Notes: a model not told the origin generated them from the sequence alone. DNA of 64,000 nucleotides from Gracilimonas sp040117685 (GCF_040117685.2 NZ_JBEDYP020000013.1:186001-250000), one strand, 5' to 3'; positions 43,194-51,355 are shown, numbered from the stretch's first letter. Numbers and translations are program-made.

Positions 43194-43220
43194 TGGTATA
43201 AAGATTATTCAGTGGTCAGG

Positions 43221-43316
43221 GTCATTTCCGCGAAGGCGGAAATCTAAATATTGCCATTCAGTGAACCGTGGATTCCTGACAAAAAACTAGATTTCGGGCA
43301 TTCGCCGCGAAATGAC
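43221..43316. repeat. ATTTCCGC-GCGGAAAT palindromic element
   Basis: The left end GTCATTTCCGC-gaag-GCGGAAATCT is itself a hairpin. The right end (AGATTTCGGGCATTCGCCGC, then GAAATGAC) is its imperfect inverted copy, so the whole 96 nt is bounded by inverted ends of about 26 nt. It resembles the widespread ATTCCCGC...GCGGGAAT intergenic repeats (dRS3-like), with T in place of C. Confidence 0.65.
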
Positions 43317-43357
43317 TAATCAAAATATGAATCAGCTAAGTTCATTTTGACAGGACG

Positions 43358-45889
43358 CTACTTCACCACCAAATTCACAATCTTTCCGGGCACGAAGATC
43401 TCTTTCACCAGATTTCCATCAGCAAGATATTTAGCCACGTTCTCTTCTTTCTTCGCTAAGCCAAGCACATACTCTTTGTCTTTGGCTTTGTCGGCATCCA
43501 CTTCGATATCAGCCCGGACTTTCCCATTCACCTGTACCGGATAGGTAATGGAATCGGCTTTCAGGTATTCTTCATTGAACTGTGGCCAGTCTTCATAAGC
43601 CAGCGTTTCTTCATGACCAAGCATTCGCCATAATTCTTCGGTGATATGCGGGGCAAAGGGGTTCAGAATCTGGATGAATTCTTCGGCGACAGATAAAGGA
43701 ATTTCATCCCAACCATTGGCTTCATTCACAAAAATCATGAGGGCGGAAATAGCGGTATTGAATCTAAGTCCCTCAATGTCCTCGCTTACTTTTTTGATGG
43801 CTTCATGCAGCGGTTTCAGATGTTTCTTTTCTGCTTCGATACCCTTCACCTTAGCAGAAATTTTTCCGGAATCTTCATCCACCAGTAAGCGCCAGACCCG
43901 ATTCAGGAACCGGTTCACGCCTTCCACTCCTTTGGTACTCCAGGGCTTCACCTGCTCCAACGGCCCCATAAACATTTCGTACAGCCGCAATGAATCCGCT
44001 CCGTACTGAGCTATAATATTATCCGGGTTAATCACATTACCCCGGCTCTTGGACATTTTGTGAGCCCGGGCTTCTACTTTCGTATCGGTACCTTTAAGGA
44101 CAAAGCCTTCGCCTTTTTTCTCGACTTTGTCTTCATCAATCTTTTTACCATCGGGACCGGTGAATTCCATTTCTCCCAATATCATCCCCTGGTTCACCAG
44201 TTTATTGAAAGGCTCTTTGGTTGAAACTACTCCGATATCGTACAACACCTTGTGCCAGAACCGTGCATATAACAAATGAAGAACCGCATGTTCGGCTCCG
44301 CCCACATACAGGTCCACCGGCATCCAGTATTTTTCATAATCAGGATCAACCGGCCCGCCGTCAAATTCAGGACTAATATATCTCAGATAATACCAGCAGG
44401 AACCCGCCCATTGAGGCATCGTATTGGTTTCCCGAATAGCCGTTTTTCCCGTTTCGGGGTCGGTGGTTTCTACCCAGTTTTTGGCATTAGCCAGCGGCGG
44501 TTCGCCATCGCCGGTAGGTTGATATTTATCTACTTCAGGAAGCTCTACCGGCAATTCAGATTCGGGCAGTGGCTTGGGCTCCCCATCCACGTGGATAATC
44601 GGGAACGGTTCCCCCCAATAACGCTGACGGGAGAACAGCCAGTCGCGCAATTTATAATTCACGGACTTGGTACCAGCTCCCTTCTCTTCCAGCCAGTCAA
44701 TGATTTTTTTCTTGGCTTCTTTAATATTCAACCCGTTCAGGAAGTCGCTGTTGATAGCCACTCCTTCTCCGGTATAAGCCTTCCCTTCAAACCCTTCTTC
44801 CGGCTGAACCGTGCGAACAATCTCCAGATCAAATTTCTCAGCAAATTCCCAGTCTCTTTCATCCTGTCCCGGTACGGCCATAATGGCTCCGGTTCCGTAA
44901 CTGTCCAGCACGTAGTCGGCAATCCAGATTGGGACTTCCTTCCCGTTGGCCGGGTTGATGGCATAAGCGCCGGTAAATGCACCGGTTTTTTCTTTGTTCA
45001 GTTCCTGACGCTCCAGATCCGATTTCTTGGCCGCCATTTCCTGATAATCAGCAATCGCCTGTTTCTGTTCATCGGTCGTGATTTTATCCACCAGGTGATG
45101 CTCGGGAGCCATCACCATATAAGTTGCACCAAAAATGGTATCAGGACGTGTGGTAAAAACCTTAAGCTTCTCGTCATGACCTGAAATCTCAAAATCAATC
45201 TCGGCCCCTACCGATTTACCGATCCAGTTGCGTTGCATTTCCTTCAGCGACTCCGGCCAGTCCAGCTCTTCCAGATCCTGAAGCAATCGCTCGGCATATT
45301 CCGTAATCTTCAACACCCACTGGCGCATTGGCTTTCGGATCACAGGATATCCTCCCACTTCACTTTTGCCATCAATGACTTCTTCGTTTGCCAACACAGT
45401 TCCCAGCTCAGGACACCAGTTTACAGCCACCTCATCTTCGTACGCCAATCCCTTTTCATATAACTTCAGGAAAATCCACTGGGTCCACTTGTAATAATCC
45501 GGATCGGTGGTATTTACTTCGCGATCCCAGTCGTAACTGAAACCAATAGCCTGCAGCTGTTCGCGGAATTTGTTCACATTCTTTTCTGTGGTGATTCGCG
45601 GATGGGTCCCTGTTTTCACCGCATACTGCTCAGCCGGCAACCCAAATGCATCCCAGCCAATCGGGTGCAGCACGTTGAAACCCTTCATTCGTTTATATCG
45701 GGCAATAATATCCGTTGCCGTATAACCTTCCGGGTGACCTACATGCAGCCCCGCACCGCTTGGATACGGAAACATATCCAGCACATAATACTTAGGTTTG
45801 GATTTATCGGTGGGCGTTTCAAAGGTTTTGTTCTCGAGCCAGTGTTGTTGCCATTTAGACTCGATGTCTGCCGGATTGTAAGAGTGCAT
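43358..45889 (-). CDS. leuS: Leucyl-tRNA synthetase
   Basis: Class Ia synthetase charging tRNA-Leu. 843 residues. HIGH-type motif in FPYPSGAGLHVGHPEGYTAT, the CP1 editing domain (about 220-420, with TTRPDTIFGATYMVMAPEH and GTGAIMAVPGQDERDWEFA), the KMSKS loop in EARAHKMSKSRGNVINPDNI, and the anticodon-binding domain ending in QVNGKVRADIEV. Length normal. Own transcript, convergent with gltA. The tRNA-Leu(CAG) at 62.6 kb is one of its substrates. Confidence 0.97.
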   Translation of the reverse strand: MHSYNPADIESKWQQHWLENKTFETPTDKSKPKYYVLDMFPYPSGAGLHVGHPEGYTATDIIARYKRMKGFNVLHPIGWDAFGLPAEQYAVKTGTHPRITTEKNVNKFREQLQAIGFSYDWDREVNTTDPDYYKWTQWIFLKLYEKGLAYEDEVAVNWCPELGTVLANEEVIDGKSEVGGYPVIRKPMRQWVLKITEYAERLLQDLEELDWPESLKEMQRNWIGKSVGAEIDFEISGHDEKLKVFTTRPDTIFGATYMVMAPEHHLVDKITTDEQKQAIADYQEMAAKKSDLERQELNKEKTGAFTGAYAINPANGKEVPIWIADYVLDSYGTGAIMAVPGQDERDWEFAEKFDLEIVRTVQPEEGFEGKAYTGEGVAINSDFLNGLNIKEAKKKIIDWLEEKGAGTKSVNYKLRDWLFSRQRYWGEPFPIIHVDGEPKPLPESELPVELPEVDKYQPTGDGEPPLANAKNWVETTDPETGKTAIRETNTMPQWAGSCWYYLRYISPEFDGGPVDPDYEKYWMPVDLYVGGAEHAVLHLLYARFWHKVLYDIGVVSTKEPFNKLVNQGMILGEMEFTGPDGKKIDEDKVEKKGEGFVLKGTDTKVEARAHKMSKSRGNVINPDNIIAQYGADSLRLYEMFMGPLEQVKPWSTKGVEGVNRFLNRVWRLLVDEDSGKISAKVKGIEAEKKHLKPLHEAIKKVSEDIEGLRFNTAISALMIFVNEANGWDEIPLSVAEEFIQILNPFAPHITEELWRMLGHEETLAYEDWPQFNEEYLKADSITYPVQVNGKVRADIEVDADKAKDKEYVLGLAKKEENVAKYLADGNLVKEIFVPGKIVNLVVK

Positions 45890-45985
45890 TTATGCTTTTT
45901 TGAATTTCGAAATTCTCAGAGCATTAAAGATAAGATAATCCTGTTTAACCTTTGAAATGGATTTTTGGGGTTAATTGCAGATTTT

Positions 45986-46022
45986 GAACCTTGATTAGAA
46001 GGATTCTCCGATTACCATGATT
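45986..46022. repeat. Nonamer arm A (direct)
   Basis: 37-nt arm, consensus GAACC-n-TGATT...GGATT...GATT...TGATT with ATT every 9 nt. Inverted partner is 46066-46102; the pair encloses only 43 nt (no gene). Confidence 0.75.
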
Positions 46023-46065
46023 CTTGTTGGCCGTAAATACCTATAATTCTGAGCCTAATTAACCC

Positions 46066-46102
46066 AATCAAGGTCATCTTTTAATCCCATAAATCAAGGT
46101 TC
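46066..46102. repeat. Nonamer arm A' (inverted)
   Basis: Reverse-complement partner of 45986-46022 (starts AATCAAGG, ends AATCAAGGTTC). It also faces arm B (46127) across a 24-nt centre. Confidence 0.75.
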
Positions 46103-46126
46103 ACAATGTTTTAAGCTACTATGCTA

Positions 46127-46163
46127 GAACCATGATTGATAGAATTTACGGATTACCCTGATT
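46127..46163. repeat. Nonamer arm B (direct), beside GxxExxY copy 2
   Basis: GAACCATGATTGATAGAATT followed by TACGGATTACCCTGATT. It contains the stop codon (complement of 46146-46148) and last codons of the GxxExxY gene. Confidence 0.75.
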
Positions 46164-46571
46164 TTTTGGGTGCCTTGGATTTCCTTTGTACCCCTCACCT
46201 TTGAACTTATTGTTATAGATCCTTTTGAATTCCAAGCTGGTTGCTCCAAAGTTGATCAATAATCCAAGTTCTAAATTATAGGCTTCAAGATAATTCATGG
46301 CCTGAGAAAGGTGAACATCCAATAGTTCAATAACTGCTTTAAGCTCTACAGCAATTGCATTACTCACCAAAAAATCTACTCTTCTACTGCCTATAATTAT
46401 ATCTCTATAAAACACATCCATCTCAACCTCCCTGGCATATTCTACTTTGTTTAAGTCCATCTCGTAAGCCATGGCACGTTGATATAGAACTTCCTGAAAA
46501 CCATTACCCAATTCTGAATGTACCTTCATTGCACACCCAATTATCTGATGAGTTAACTCTCCATATTTCAT
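46146..46571 (-). CDS. GxxExxY protein (PD-(D/E)XK nuclease-like), copy 2
   Basis: 141 residues, ATG start at MKYGELTHQIIGCAMKVHSE. The family motif is GFQEVLY; the nuclease-like core is RVDFLVSNAIAVELKAV (Asp...E-x-K) and the domain ends with LGLLINFGATSLEFKRI. The last residues (HPKNQGNP) are encoded by the repeat arm that contains the stop codon, so the C-terminus has been extended into the arm or arises from it. Diverged from copy 1 at 18170-18556 but the same family and the same placing between inverted nonamer arms. Confidence 0.88.
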   Translation of the reverse strand: MKYGELTHQIIGCAMKVHSELGNGFQEVLYQRAMAYEMDLNKVEYAREVEMDVFYRDIIIGSRRVDFLVSNAIAVELKAVIELLDVHLSQAMNYLEAYNLELGLLINFGATSLEFKRIYNNKFKGEGYKGNPRHPKNQGNP

Positions 46572-46599
46572 ATAAACCCCGCTCTTTGATTTAAAACAT

Positions 46600-46636
46600 A
46601 ATCAAGGCCATCCCAAAATCCAATAAATCAGGGTTT
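46600..46636. repeat. Nonamer arm B' (inverted), beside GxxExxY copy 2
   Basis: Starts AATCAAGGCCATCCCAAAAT and ends AATCAGGGTTT. Inverted partner of arm B, about 30 nt upstream of the GxxExxY start codon. Confidence 0.75.
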
Positions 46637-46668
46637 ACAAAATGATTTGATACTTGCTTAGATGGTTT

Positions 46669-46705
46669 GAACCATGATTGGAAGGATTATCTGATTATCC
46701 TGATT
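46669..46705. repeat. Nonamer arm C (direct)
   Basis: GAACCATGATTGGAAGGATT then ATCTGATTATCCTGATT. Paired with 46755-46792 around a 49-nt gene-less centre. Confidence 0.75.
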
Positions 46706-46754
46706 CTTTTCGAGCAGTTGAGACAGCCTATGTGATCCTTTTCACTTTCATCCT

Positions 46755-46792
46755 AATCAAGGCTATCCTAAAATTCCTTTAAATCAAGGTTC
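46755..46792. repeat. Nonamer arm C' (inverted), overlapping vapC stop
   Basis: AATCAAGGCTATCCTAAAAT...AAATCAAGGTTC. The final TC and the next base form the TGA stop codon of the PIN-domain gene on the minus strand. Confidence 0.75.
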
Positions 46793-47168
46793 AACTCTTC
46801 TTCGAAAAGAAATTCACGCCATCTAATCCTTCAAAATCAGCATCTAATGTCCAGAGTTCGGCTTCATATTTTTGGGAGATGGCATAAATCATAGAGTCAG
46901 CCATTGGTAACTTATTCTCCGCATTGATGAGGGCAGCATTCAGTGCAATCTCCTGATCTACTGACACTTCTTTTCCATTGGCCATGAGTGCTATTCCATC
47001 CAGAGCTTTTGATTTCCCCAGCTCTCTATTTAACACTTTATAGACTTCATAAAAACAAATGGAGGGAACCAATAACTCTTTATCATTCTCTATGACCGGC
47101 TCAAAAACATCCGCATATTTATCATCTGTAAAATATTCAAGCCACCCCGATGAATCTAATACATTCAA
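46791..47168 (-). CDS. vapC: PIN-domain toxin, VapC family
   Basis: 125 residues, predicted Mg-dependent ribonuclease toxin. PIN-domain acidic residues: Asp in MNVLDSSGWLEYF, Glu in SICFYEVYKVLNREL, Asp in NKLPMADSMIYAISQ and Asp in LWTLDADFEGLDGV. Starts 4 nt inside the upstream AbrB-like antitoxin gene, so the two are coupled. The stop codon is formed by an adjoining nonamer repeat arm. Confidence 0.88.
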   Translation of the reverse strand: MNVLDSSGWLEYFTDDKYADVFEPVIENDKELLVPSICFYEVYKVLNRELGKSKALDGIALMANGKEVSVDQEIALNAALINAENKLPMADSMIYAISQKYEAELWTLDADFEGLDGVNFFSKKS

Positions 47169-47371
47169 ACCCGATCCTCCTCTCTGTTTATTGAGGTGTC
47201 GATTCCTTTAGCAAAACCTCTTAATGATTTCACCTCCGGTACCGGCACAACTTCTATTTTACCATCAAGAGGTATCATCCTTACCCGTTGCCCGGCTTTC
47301 AAATCAAGTGATTTCCGAACTTTAACTGGAATCACTACCTGAAATTTTGAAGATATTTTAACCGTTTCCAT
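47165..47371 (-). CDS. vapB: AbrB/SpoVT-type antitoxin, VapB family
   Basis: 68 residues with the swapped-hairpin AbrB fold (METVKISSKFQVVIPVKVRK, SLDLKAGQRVRMIPLDGKIE) and a short C-terminal tail (KSLRGFAKGIDTSINREEDR) that would wrap around the PIN toxin. First gene of a two-gene toxin-antitoxin operon. A palindrome immediately upstream probably is its operator. Confidence 0.87.
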   Translation of the reverse strand: METVKISSKFQVVIPVKVRKSLDLKAGQRVRMIPLDGKIEVVPVPEVKSLRGFAKGIDTSINREEDRV

Positions 47372-47374
47372 AAT

Positions 47375-47412
47375 GTTTTACGATTTATTGATCGATGTAA
47401 TATACGTTAAAC
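47375..47412. promoter_or_regulatory. Candidate VapB operator palindrome
   Basis: Imperfect palindrome centred on ATCGAT (47391-47396), with outer arms GTTTTACG and CGTTAAAC; 12 of 19 positions are symmetric. It starts 4 nt before the vapB ATG, where autoregulatory sites of such operons normally lie. Confidence 0.45.
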
Positions 47413-47501
47413 GCTTTTTCTTTGCTTAACAATTTCCCAATAGCAGTTCTCCCTGTTTTTTCTTTTTATAAATTCATTCATTCTTTAACAAAGCGGGAGA
47501 T

Positions 47502-49226
47502 ATGCAAAAATTTTTACTGACCTTTTTTACCTCACTTTTATTGTATTCTGTCCATTTTGAAATTCAGGCTCAGTCCTCCTTTTCTTCCATTGACGATGCC
47601 ATCATTGTATATCAGGAAGATCATGGTGCTTTGTCACGAAAATATTCTGTTGAATATTCAGACCAGTACTTTTCACGCTTTGAAGATTTTTATACCCATT
47701 GGCTGACTTATCTGAATAAACTTAGTTTCTCGGAGTTGACACACCCTCGTAAAGTGGACTTCCTCCTTTTTAAGAATGATCTGGAGCGCTCTTTATACTT
47801 CCTGAAAGCCGATCAGGAACGGTTTAATAAACTCGTTGATCGTATTCCTGCGCCTGCTGAAATGATGGAGTTTATCGCCGAGCGTCGATCAGGCACCTCC
47901 ATGAATGGAAAAAAAGTAGCGGTACGTTTTAATAACTGGAAGGCTGCAACTGTTTCACTTCTCGAAGAACTGGATCAAACACCTCTTCTTTCCAAGCGGC
48001 AAGCCGGCTTGGCTGCAGAGATCATCGAAGAGCGAAGAGAGGGCCTTACCGAAGCGTATGAGTTCTACTACGGTTACGATCCTGATTTCACCTGGTGGGT
48101 AGAGAAACCCTATGAAGCGTTAGATACTTCTCTTGAAGAATACGCTAAAGCCCTTGCTCAGCATTATGATCAAAAACCGGGAGATGATGATGGATCCGGA
48201 ATAATTGGCAATCCTATTGGTGAGGATGAAATTATTCGACGATTAGGCTTCGAGATGATTTCCTATACACCTCAGCAGCTTATTGATATTGCCAACGAGC
48301 AGTATACTTGGACCTATAATGAAATGCTGAAAGCCTCCCGCGAGCTGGGTTATGGCGATGACTGGAAGGCTGCTTTAGAGTACGTTAAAACAACCCATGT
48401 CCCGGCCGGGGAACAACCTCCGTTAGTAAAAGACTTAGCCGAAGAAGCCGTCAGCTTCCTCGAAGAAAGAGACCTCCTGACAATTCCTCCCCTCGCCAAA
48501 GAAACCTGGCGCATGGTGATGCTGAGTCCGGAATGGCAGAAAATAGCTCCTTTCTTTTTGGGCGGAGAAGTGGTTCGTATAGCCTACCCCACCAACACGA
48601 TGACCCATGAAGAAAAAATGATGAGTATGCGCGGAAACAATCCACACTTTTCGAAAGCTGTAGTTCATCATGAGCTCATTCCCGGTCATCACCTGCAACA
48701 GTTTATGACCCGCCGATATAAAACCCACCGGCGAATGTTCTACACTCCTTTCTGGACGGAAGGCTGGGCCCTGTACTGGGAGTTCGTACTGTGGGAAAAA
48801 GATTTCCCTGATAATCCGGAAGACAAAATCGGGATGTTGTACTGGAGAATGCACCGTGCCGCCCGTATTGTGTTTTCGCTGAATTATCATCTCGGAAACT
48901 GGTCTCCACAGGAATGTATTGATTACCTGGTGGATAAAGTGGGCCATGAATATGCCAATGCCGAAGCGGAAGTCCGCCGATCTTTTGAAGGTAACTATGG
49001 ACCACTTTACCAAATTGCATATATGGTTGGGGCCATGCAGTTTTATTCACTGCGACAGGAACTGGTGGAATCTGGCCAAATGACCGAAAAGGAATTTCAC
49101 GACACCATCCTCCAAAATAACAGCATGCCGGTCGCAATGGTAAAAGCCTTGCTTACTAACCAGGAGCTGAGTAGAGACTTTAGCTCTGACTGGAAGTTTG
49201 GGGATTATATTGAAGGGATGAAATAG
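47502..49226 (+). CDS. DUF885 family metallopeptidase, exported
   Basis: 574 residues with a signal peptide (LTFFTSLLLYSVHFEIQAQS). The zinc-binding segment AVVHHELIPGHHLQQFMTRR contains HExxPGHH, the DUF885 signature, and a downstream glutamate is in FWTEGWALYWEFVLWE. Probably a periplasmic peptidase or carboxypeptidase. Mostly helical, normal family length. Converges with luxC; a nonamer hairpin lies between their stop codons. Confidence 0.9.
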   Translation: MQKFLLTFFTSLLLYSVHFEIQAQSSFSSIDDAIIVYQEDHGALSRKYSVEYSDQYFSRFEDFYTHWLTYLNKLSFSELTHPRKVDFLLFKNDLERSLYFLKADQERFNKLVDRIPAPAEMMEFIAERRSGTSMNGKKVAVRFNNWKAATVSLLEELDQTPLLSKRQAGLAAEIIEERREGLTEAYEFYYGYDPDFTWWVEKPYEALDTSLEEYAKALAQHYDQKPGDDDGSGIIGNPIGEDEIIRRLGFEMISYTPQQLIDIANEQYTWTYNEMLKASRELGYGDDWKAALEYVKTTHVPAGEQPPLVKDLAEEAVSFLEERDLLTIPPLAKETWRMVMLSPEWQKIAPFFLGGEVVRIAYPTNTMTHEEKMMSMRGNNPHFSKAVVHHELIPGHHLQQFMTRRYKTHRRMFYTPFWTEGWALYWEFVLWEKDFPDNPEDKIGMLYWRMHRAARIVFSLNYHLGNWSPQECIDYLVDKVGHEYANAEAEVRRSFEGNYGPLYQIAYMVGAMQFYSLRQELVESGQMTEKEFHDTILQNNSMPVAMVKALLTNQELSRDFSSDWKFGDYIEGMK

Positions 49227-49228
49227 AG

Positions 49229-49265
49229 AATCCTGGCAATCCTAAAATCCTGTAAATCAAGGTTC
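49229..49265. repeat. Nonamer arm D' (inverted)
   Basis: Starts 2 nt after the DUF885 peptidase stop codon: AATCCTGGCAATCCTAAAAT...AAATCAAGGTTC. It pairs with arm D across only 7 nt and can form a long hairpin. Confidence 0.8.
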
Positions 49266-49272
49266 AAAAATA

Positions 49273-49310
49273 GAACCGTGATTTATGGGATTGGTGGGAT
49301 TTACTTGATT
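49273..49310. repeat. Nonamer arm D (direct), overlapping luxC stop
   Basis: GAACCGTGATTTATGGGATT...GGATTTACTTGATT with clear 9-nt period. It contains the stop codon (complement of 49301-49303) and the last codons of luxC. Confidence 0.8.
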
Positions 49311-50356
49311 AACCGTTCTATCACATCCACCCCATCCGGTTTCCACCAAAGGTTGGGACGCTGGGCGGTCGACAGATCTTCCGTCTCTATCCCGGCTATT
49401 TCTTTGCCAGTGGTATACACCGATTGTACCTTCCTCCCGAATTTAGTTTTTAACTTGCTGACTTTCTCATCTCCTCCTTGCACCCAGTTTACCGTAAAGT
49501 CGGTATCCGGCAGATCTTCGGATTCTTGTATCAGGAAATTTTTCAGCCAAAGCTGCTTTCTTTGTACGGCTTCGTTGTAAGCATATTGGTATCGTACATC
49601 CGGAGCCGGTTTTAAATGCTGAGGATTTTCACTCCAAAATCGTCTTATGGCTTCTTCAAGTTCTTCTTTCACTTCTTCCAACCCAAAGTCGGCTACAATA
49701 ACCGCTACCGAACGACAGCCTTTGCCCCCGTATCTCAGCATGGCTTGCACCAGCTCCTGATTTATTGACTCATTCCAGTCTTCCAGATAAGCAATGGAAA
49801 ATTTGGCCGTTCGTATGATATACTTCGCTTCATCCTTTGTTGCATTCAGGTCCGTCACTTTAGCTTTCACATCAGGAACTGATTCTTCAGAGCCGGCAAA
49901 TATGACCTTATCAGCTTGTAAGCCTTTAAAGTCACTCAAATCCGTGGTGTACTGAATGTGCTGATCTAAACCTGCCTTGGATATTCCATCTAAAAACGAC
50001 CCAAGCAAATACGGATCTTTGCGGGAGAGTTTTCCATAATAATCAGCGCCGGAGAGGATTGTGCCCAAAGCGGTTTGAAATCCCACCAGAGGTAAATTAC
50101 CGGCATGAAGGCACAGCACTTTATTGTCTTTTGCGTTTTTTTGATCACTTAAACCTGCCCGTTCTACCCACTGCTCAATTTCATTATTTTGAATGTTTTC
50201 TCTTAACACGGAAAGCTGGAATTCAATGTCTTGCCGGCTGAACAACCCTTCATCCCCGGTTTTCCGTATGGCTTCCTGCAGTACATTGTTTTCAGGGTTG
50301 AGCCATTTATCTGCAGCTTGTCTGACGCATTCGATATGTTTTTTAAGCCAGCTCAT
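49301..50356 (-). CDS. luxC: Acyl-CoA reductase, LuxC family
   Basis: NADPH-dependent acyl reductase component of a fatty-acid reductase, 351 residues. Features: LCLHAGNLPLVGFQTALGTI (ligand-binding region), a possible nucleophile Cys in LRYGGKGCRSVAVIVADFGL, and a Rossmann-like middle. Directly abuts luxE with no gap. There are no luxA/luxB luciferase genes nearby, so a non-bioluminescent aldehyde-forming role is likely. The last four codons fall inside a nonamer arm. Confidence 0.88.
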   Translation of the reverse strand: MSWLKKHIECVRQAADKWLNPENNVLQEAIRKTGDEGLFSRQDIEFQLSVLRENIQNNEIEQWVERAGLSDQKNAKDNKVLCLHAGNLPLVGFQTALGTILSGADYYGKLSRKDPYLLGSFLDGISKAGLDQHIQYTTDLSDFKGLQADKVIFAGSEESVPDVKAKVTDLNATKDEAKYIIRTAKFSIAYLEDWNESINQELVQAMLRYGGKGCRSVAVIVADFGLEEVKEELEEAIRRFWSENPQHLKPAPDVRYQYAYNEAVQRKQLWLKNFLIQESEDLPDTDFTVNWVQGGDEKVSKLKTKFGRKVQSVYTTGKEIAGIETEDLSTAQRPNLWWKPDGVDVIERLIK

Positions 50357-51355
50357 TCAATCCTGATCTATTAAGAAGTTACAGCCACGGAGGTTTTCTG
50401 GGTTCCAACGCCCGAGTACCTGAAATTTGCCATCATCTCGCTGCAGTCCTTTATCACCGGTTAAAATAAAGGAACAGGAATAGAGGTTTGCTAAATCCAT
50501 CACCCCGATTAACCCCTCTTCACCATATTCTACTTCTTCCATCGGATTTTTGGGATTTCGAATACTCACCTTCATCCACGGCACGCACTCAAACCATTCC
50601 CCCTCCCGACTGTAAGCCTGACTTAACAACTCGGCCATTCCGTATTCGGAGTGAACTTGTGACTTCGGCAAGCCGAATCCTGAAGCCAGTTTTTCATGCA
50701 AAGCAGCTTTGGTAATTTCCCGCCGGTGCGTTTTCATACCGCCCGTTTCCAGAATTACCGAATCTTTGGGAAGCTTTGTTTCCCCTTTTTCCAACATATC
50801 CAGCAAGCCGAAAGCTGCACCAAACAGCATCAGCTTTTTTTCAGATTTTTGGACTTTATCTAACTCTTTATGATCAATCGGTTGATCAAGATCCAAAAAA
50901 CGACTCAGACCGGATGTCTCCCGCTCTATGAGCGCATTCAGCATCCATATGAGTGATGAGTTCGGGTTTTCGATATAGCCCGGCGTGTATGCCCAAATCA
51001 CATAATCATCCAGTTCATAGAAATGCTTCATTCCCCGGATAATCGATTGTCGATACACCTCCGGATCGGGGACAAGGTGTCTGCTCCGGCTCATTCCTGA
51101 CGTGCCACTGCTTTGAAATTCTAAATTTTGAGTTTTAGATTTTGAATTTTCAGAAGCAGTGAGCACTTCGATTTCTTTGAAGGCCTGAATGGGTAGTAAG
51201 GGTATTTCTGATGCAGAATGGATTTCACCGATTCCGAGGGCCTGGCAGAAACGTTGATAAACGGGATTATTATTTCGCTGAAATTCAAAGACTTCAAGAG
51301 CCTTCTTTTCAAAAGGGATTCCTGTATCAAAAATTTCTTCCGGAGTTATCATCAT
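50357..51355 (-). CDS. luxE: Acyl-protein synthetase, LuxE family
   Basis: ATP-dependent ligase that would activate a fatty acid and pass it to LuxC. 332 residues of the adenylate-forming superfamily: EIPLLPIQAFKEIEVL at the front, phosphate-binding loop FQSSGTSGMSRSRHLV, GAAFGLLDMLEKGE, and HSEYGMAELLSQAYSREGEW. Codons just before the phosphate loop (residues about 69-80, ENSKSKTQNLEFQ) are a five-unit heptanucleotide repeat. The start overlaps the propeller gene's stop by 4 nt (ATGA) and the stop abuts luxC. Confidence 0.88.
   Translation of the reverse strand: MMITPEEIFDTGIPFEKKALEVFEFQRNNNPVYQRFCQALGIGEIHSASEIPLLPIQAFKEIEVLTASENSKSKTQNLEFQSSGTSGMSRSRHLVPDPEVYRQSIIRGMKHFYELDDYVIWAYTPGYIENPNSSLIWMLNALIERETSGLSRFLDLDQPIDHKELDKVQKSEKKLMLFGAAFGLLDMLEKGETKLPKDSVILETGGMKTHRREITKAALHEKLASGFGLPKSQVHSEYGMAELLSQAYSREGEWFECVPWMKVSIRNPKNPMEEVEYGEEGLIGVMDLANLYSCSFILTGDKGLQRDDGKFQVLGRWNPENLRGCNFLIDQD
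51116..51150. repeat. Heptanucleotide repeat inside luxE coding sequence, 5 units
   Basis: AAATTCT, AAATTTT, GAGTTTT, AGATTTT, GAATTTT, strict period 7, 35 nt. Loss or gain of one unit would shift the luxE frame just before its ATP-binding loop. Confidence 0.8.

Noticed and set aside
44276..45184. 302-codon plus-strand frame inside leuS
   Set aside because: Antisense shadow of a strongly conserved tRNA synthetase gene.
45986..46792. CRISPR-like or attC-like array
   Set aside because: Arms alternate in orientation, vary in sequence, and the centres are not uniform spacers. No integrase or cas gene is linked.
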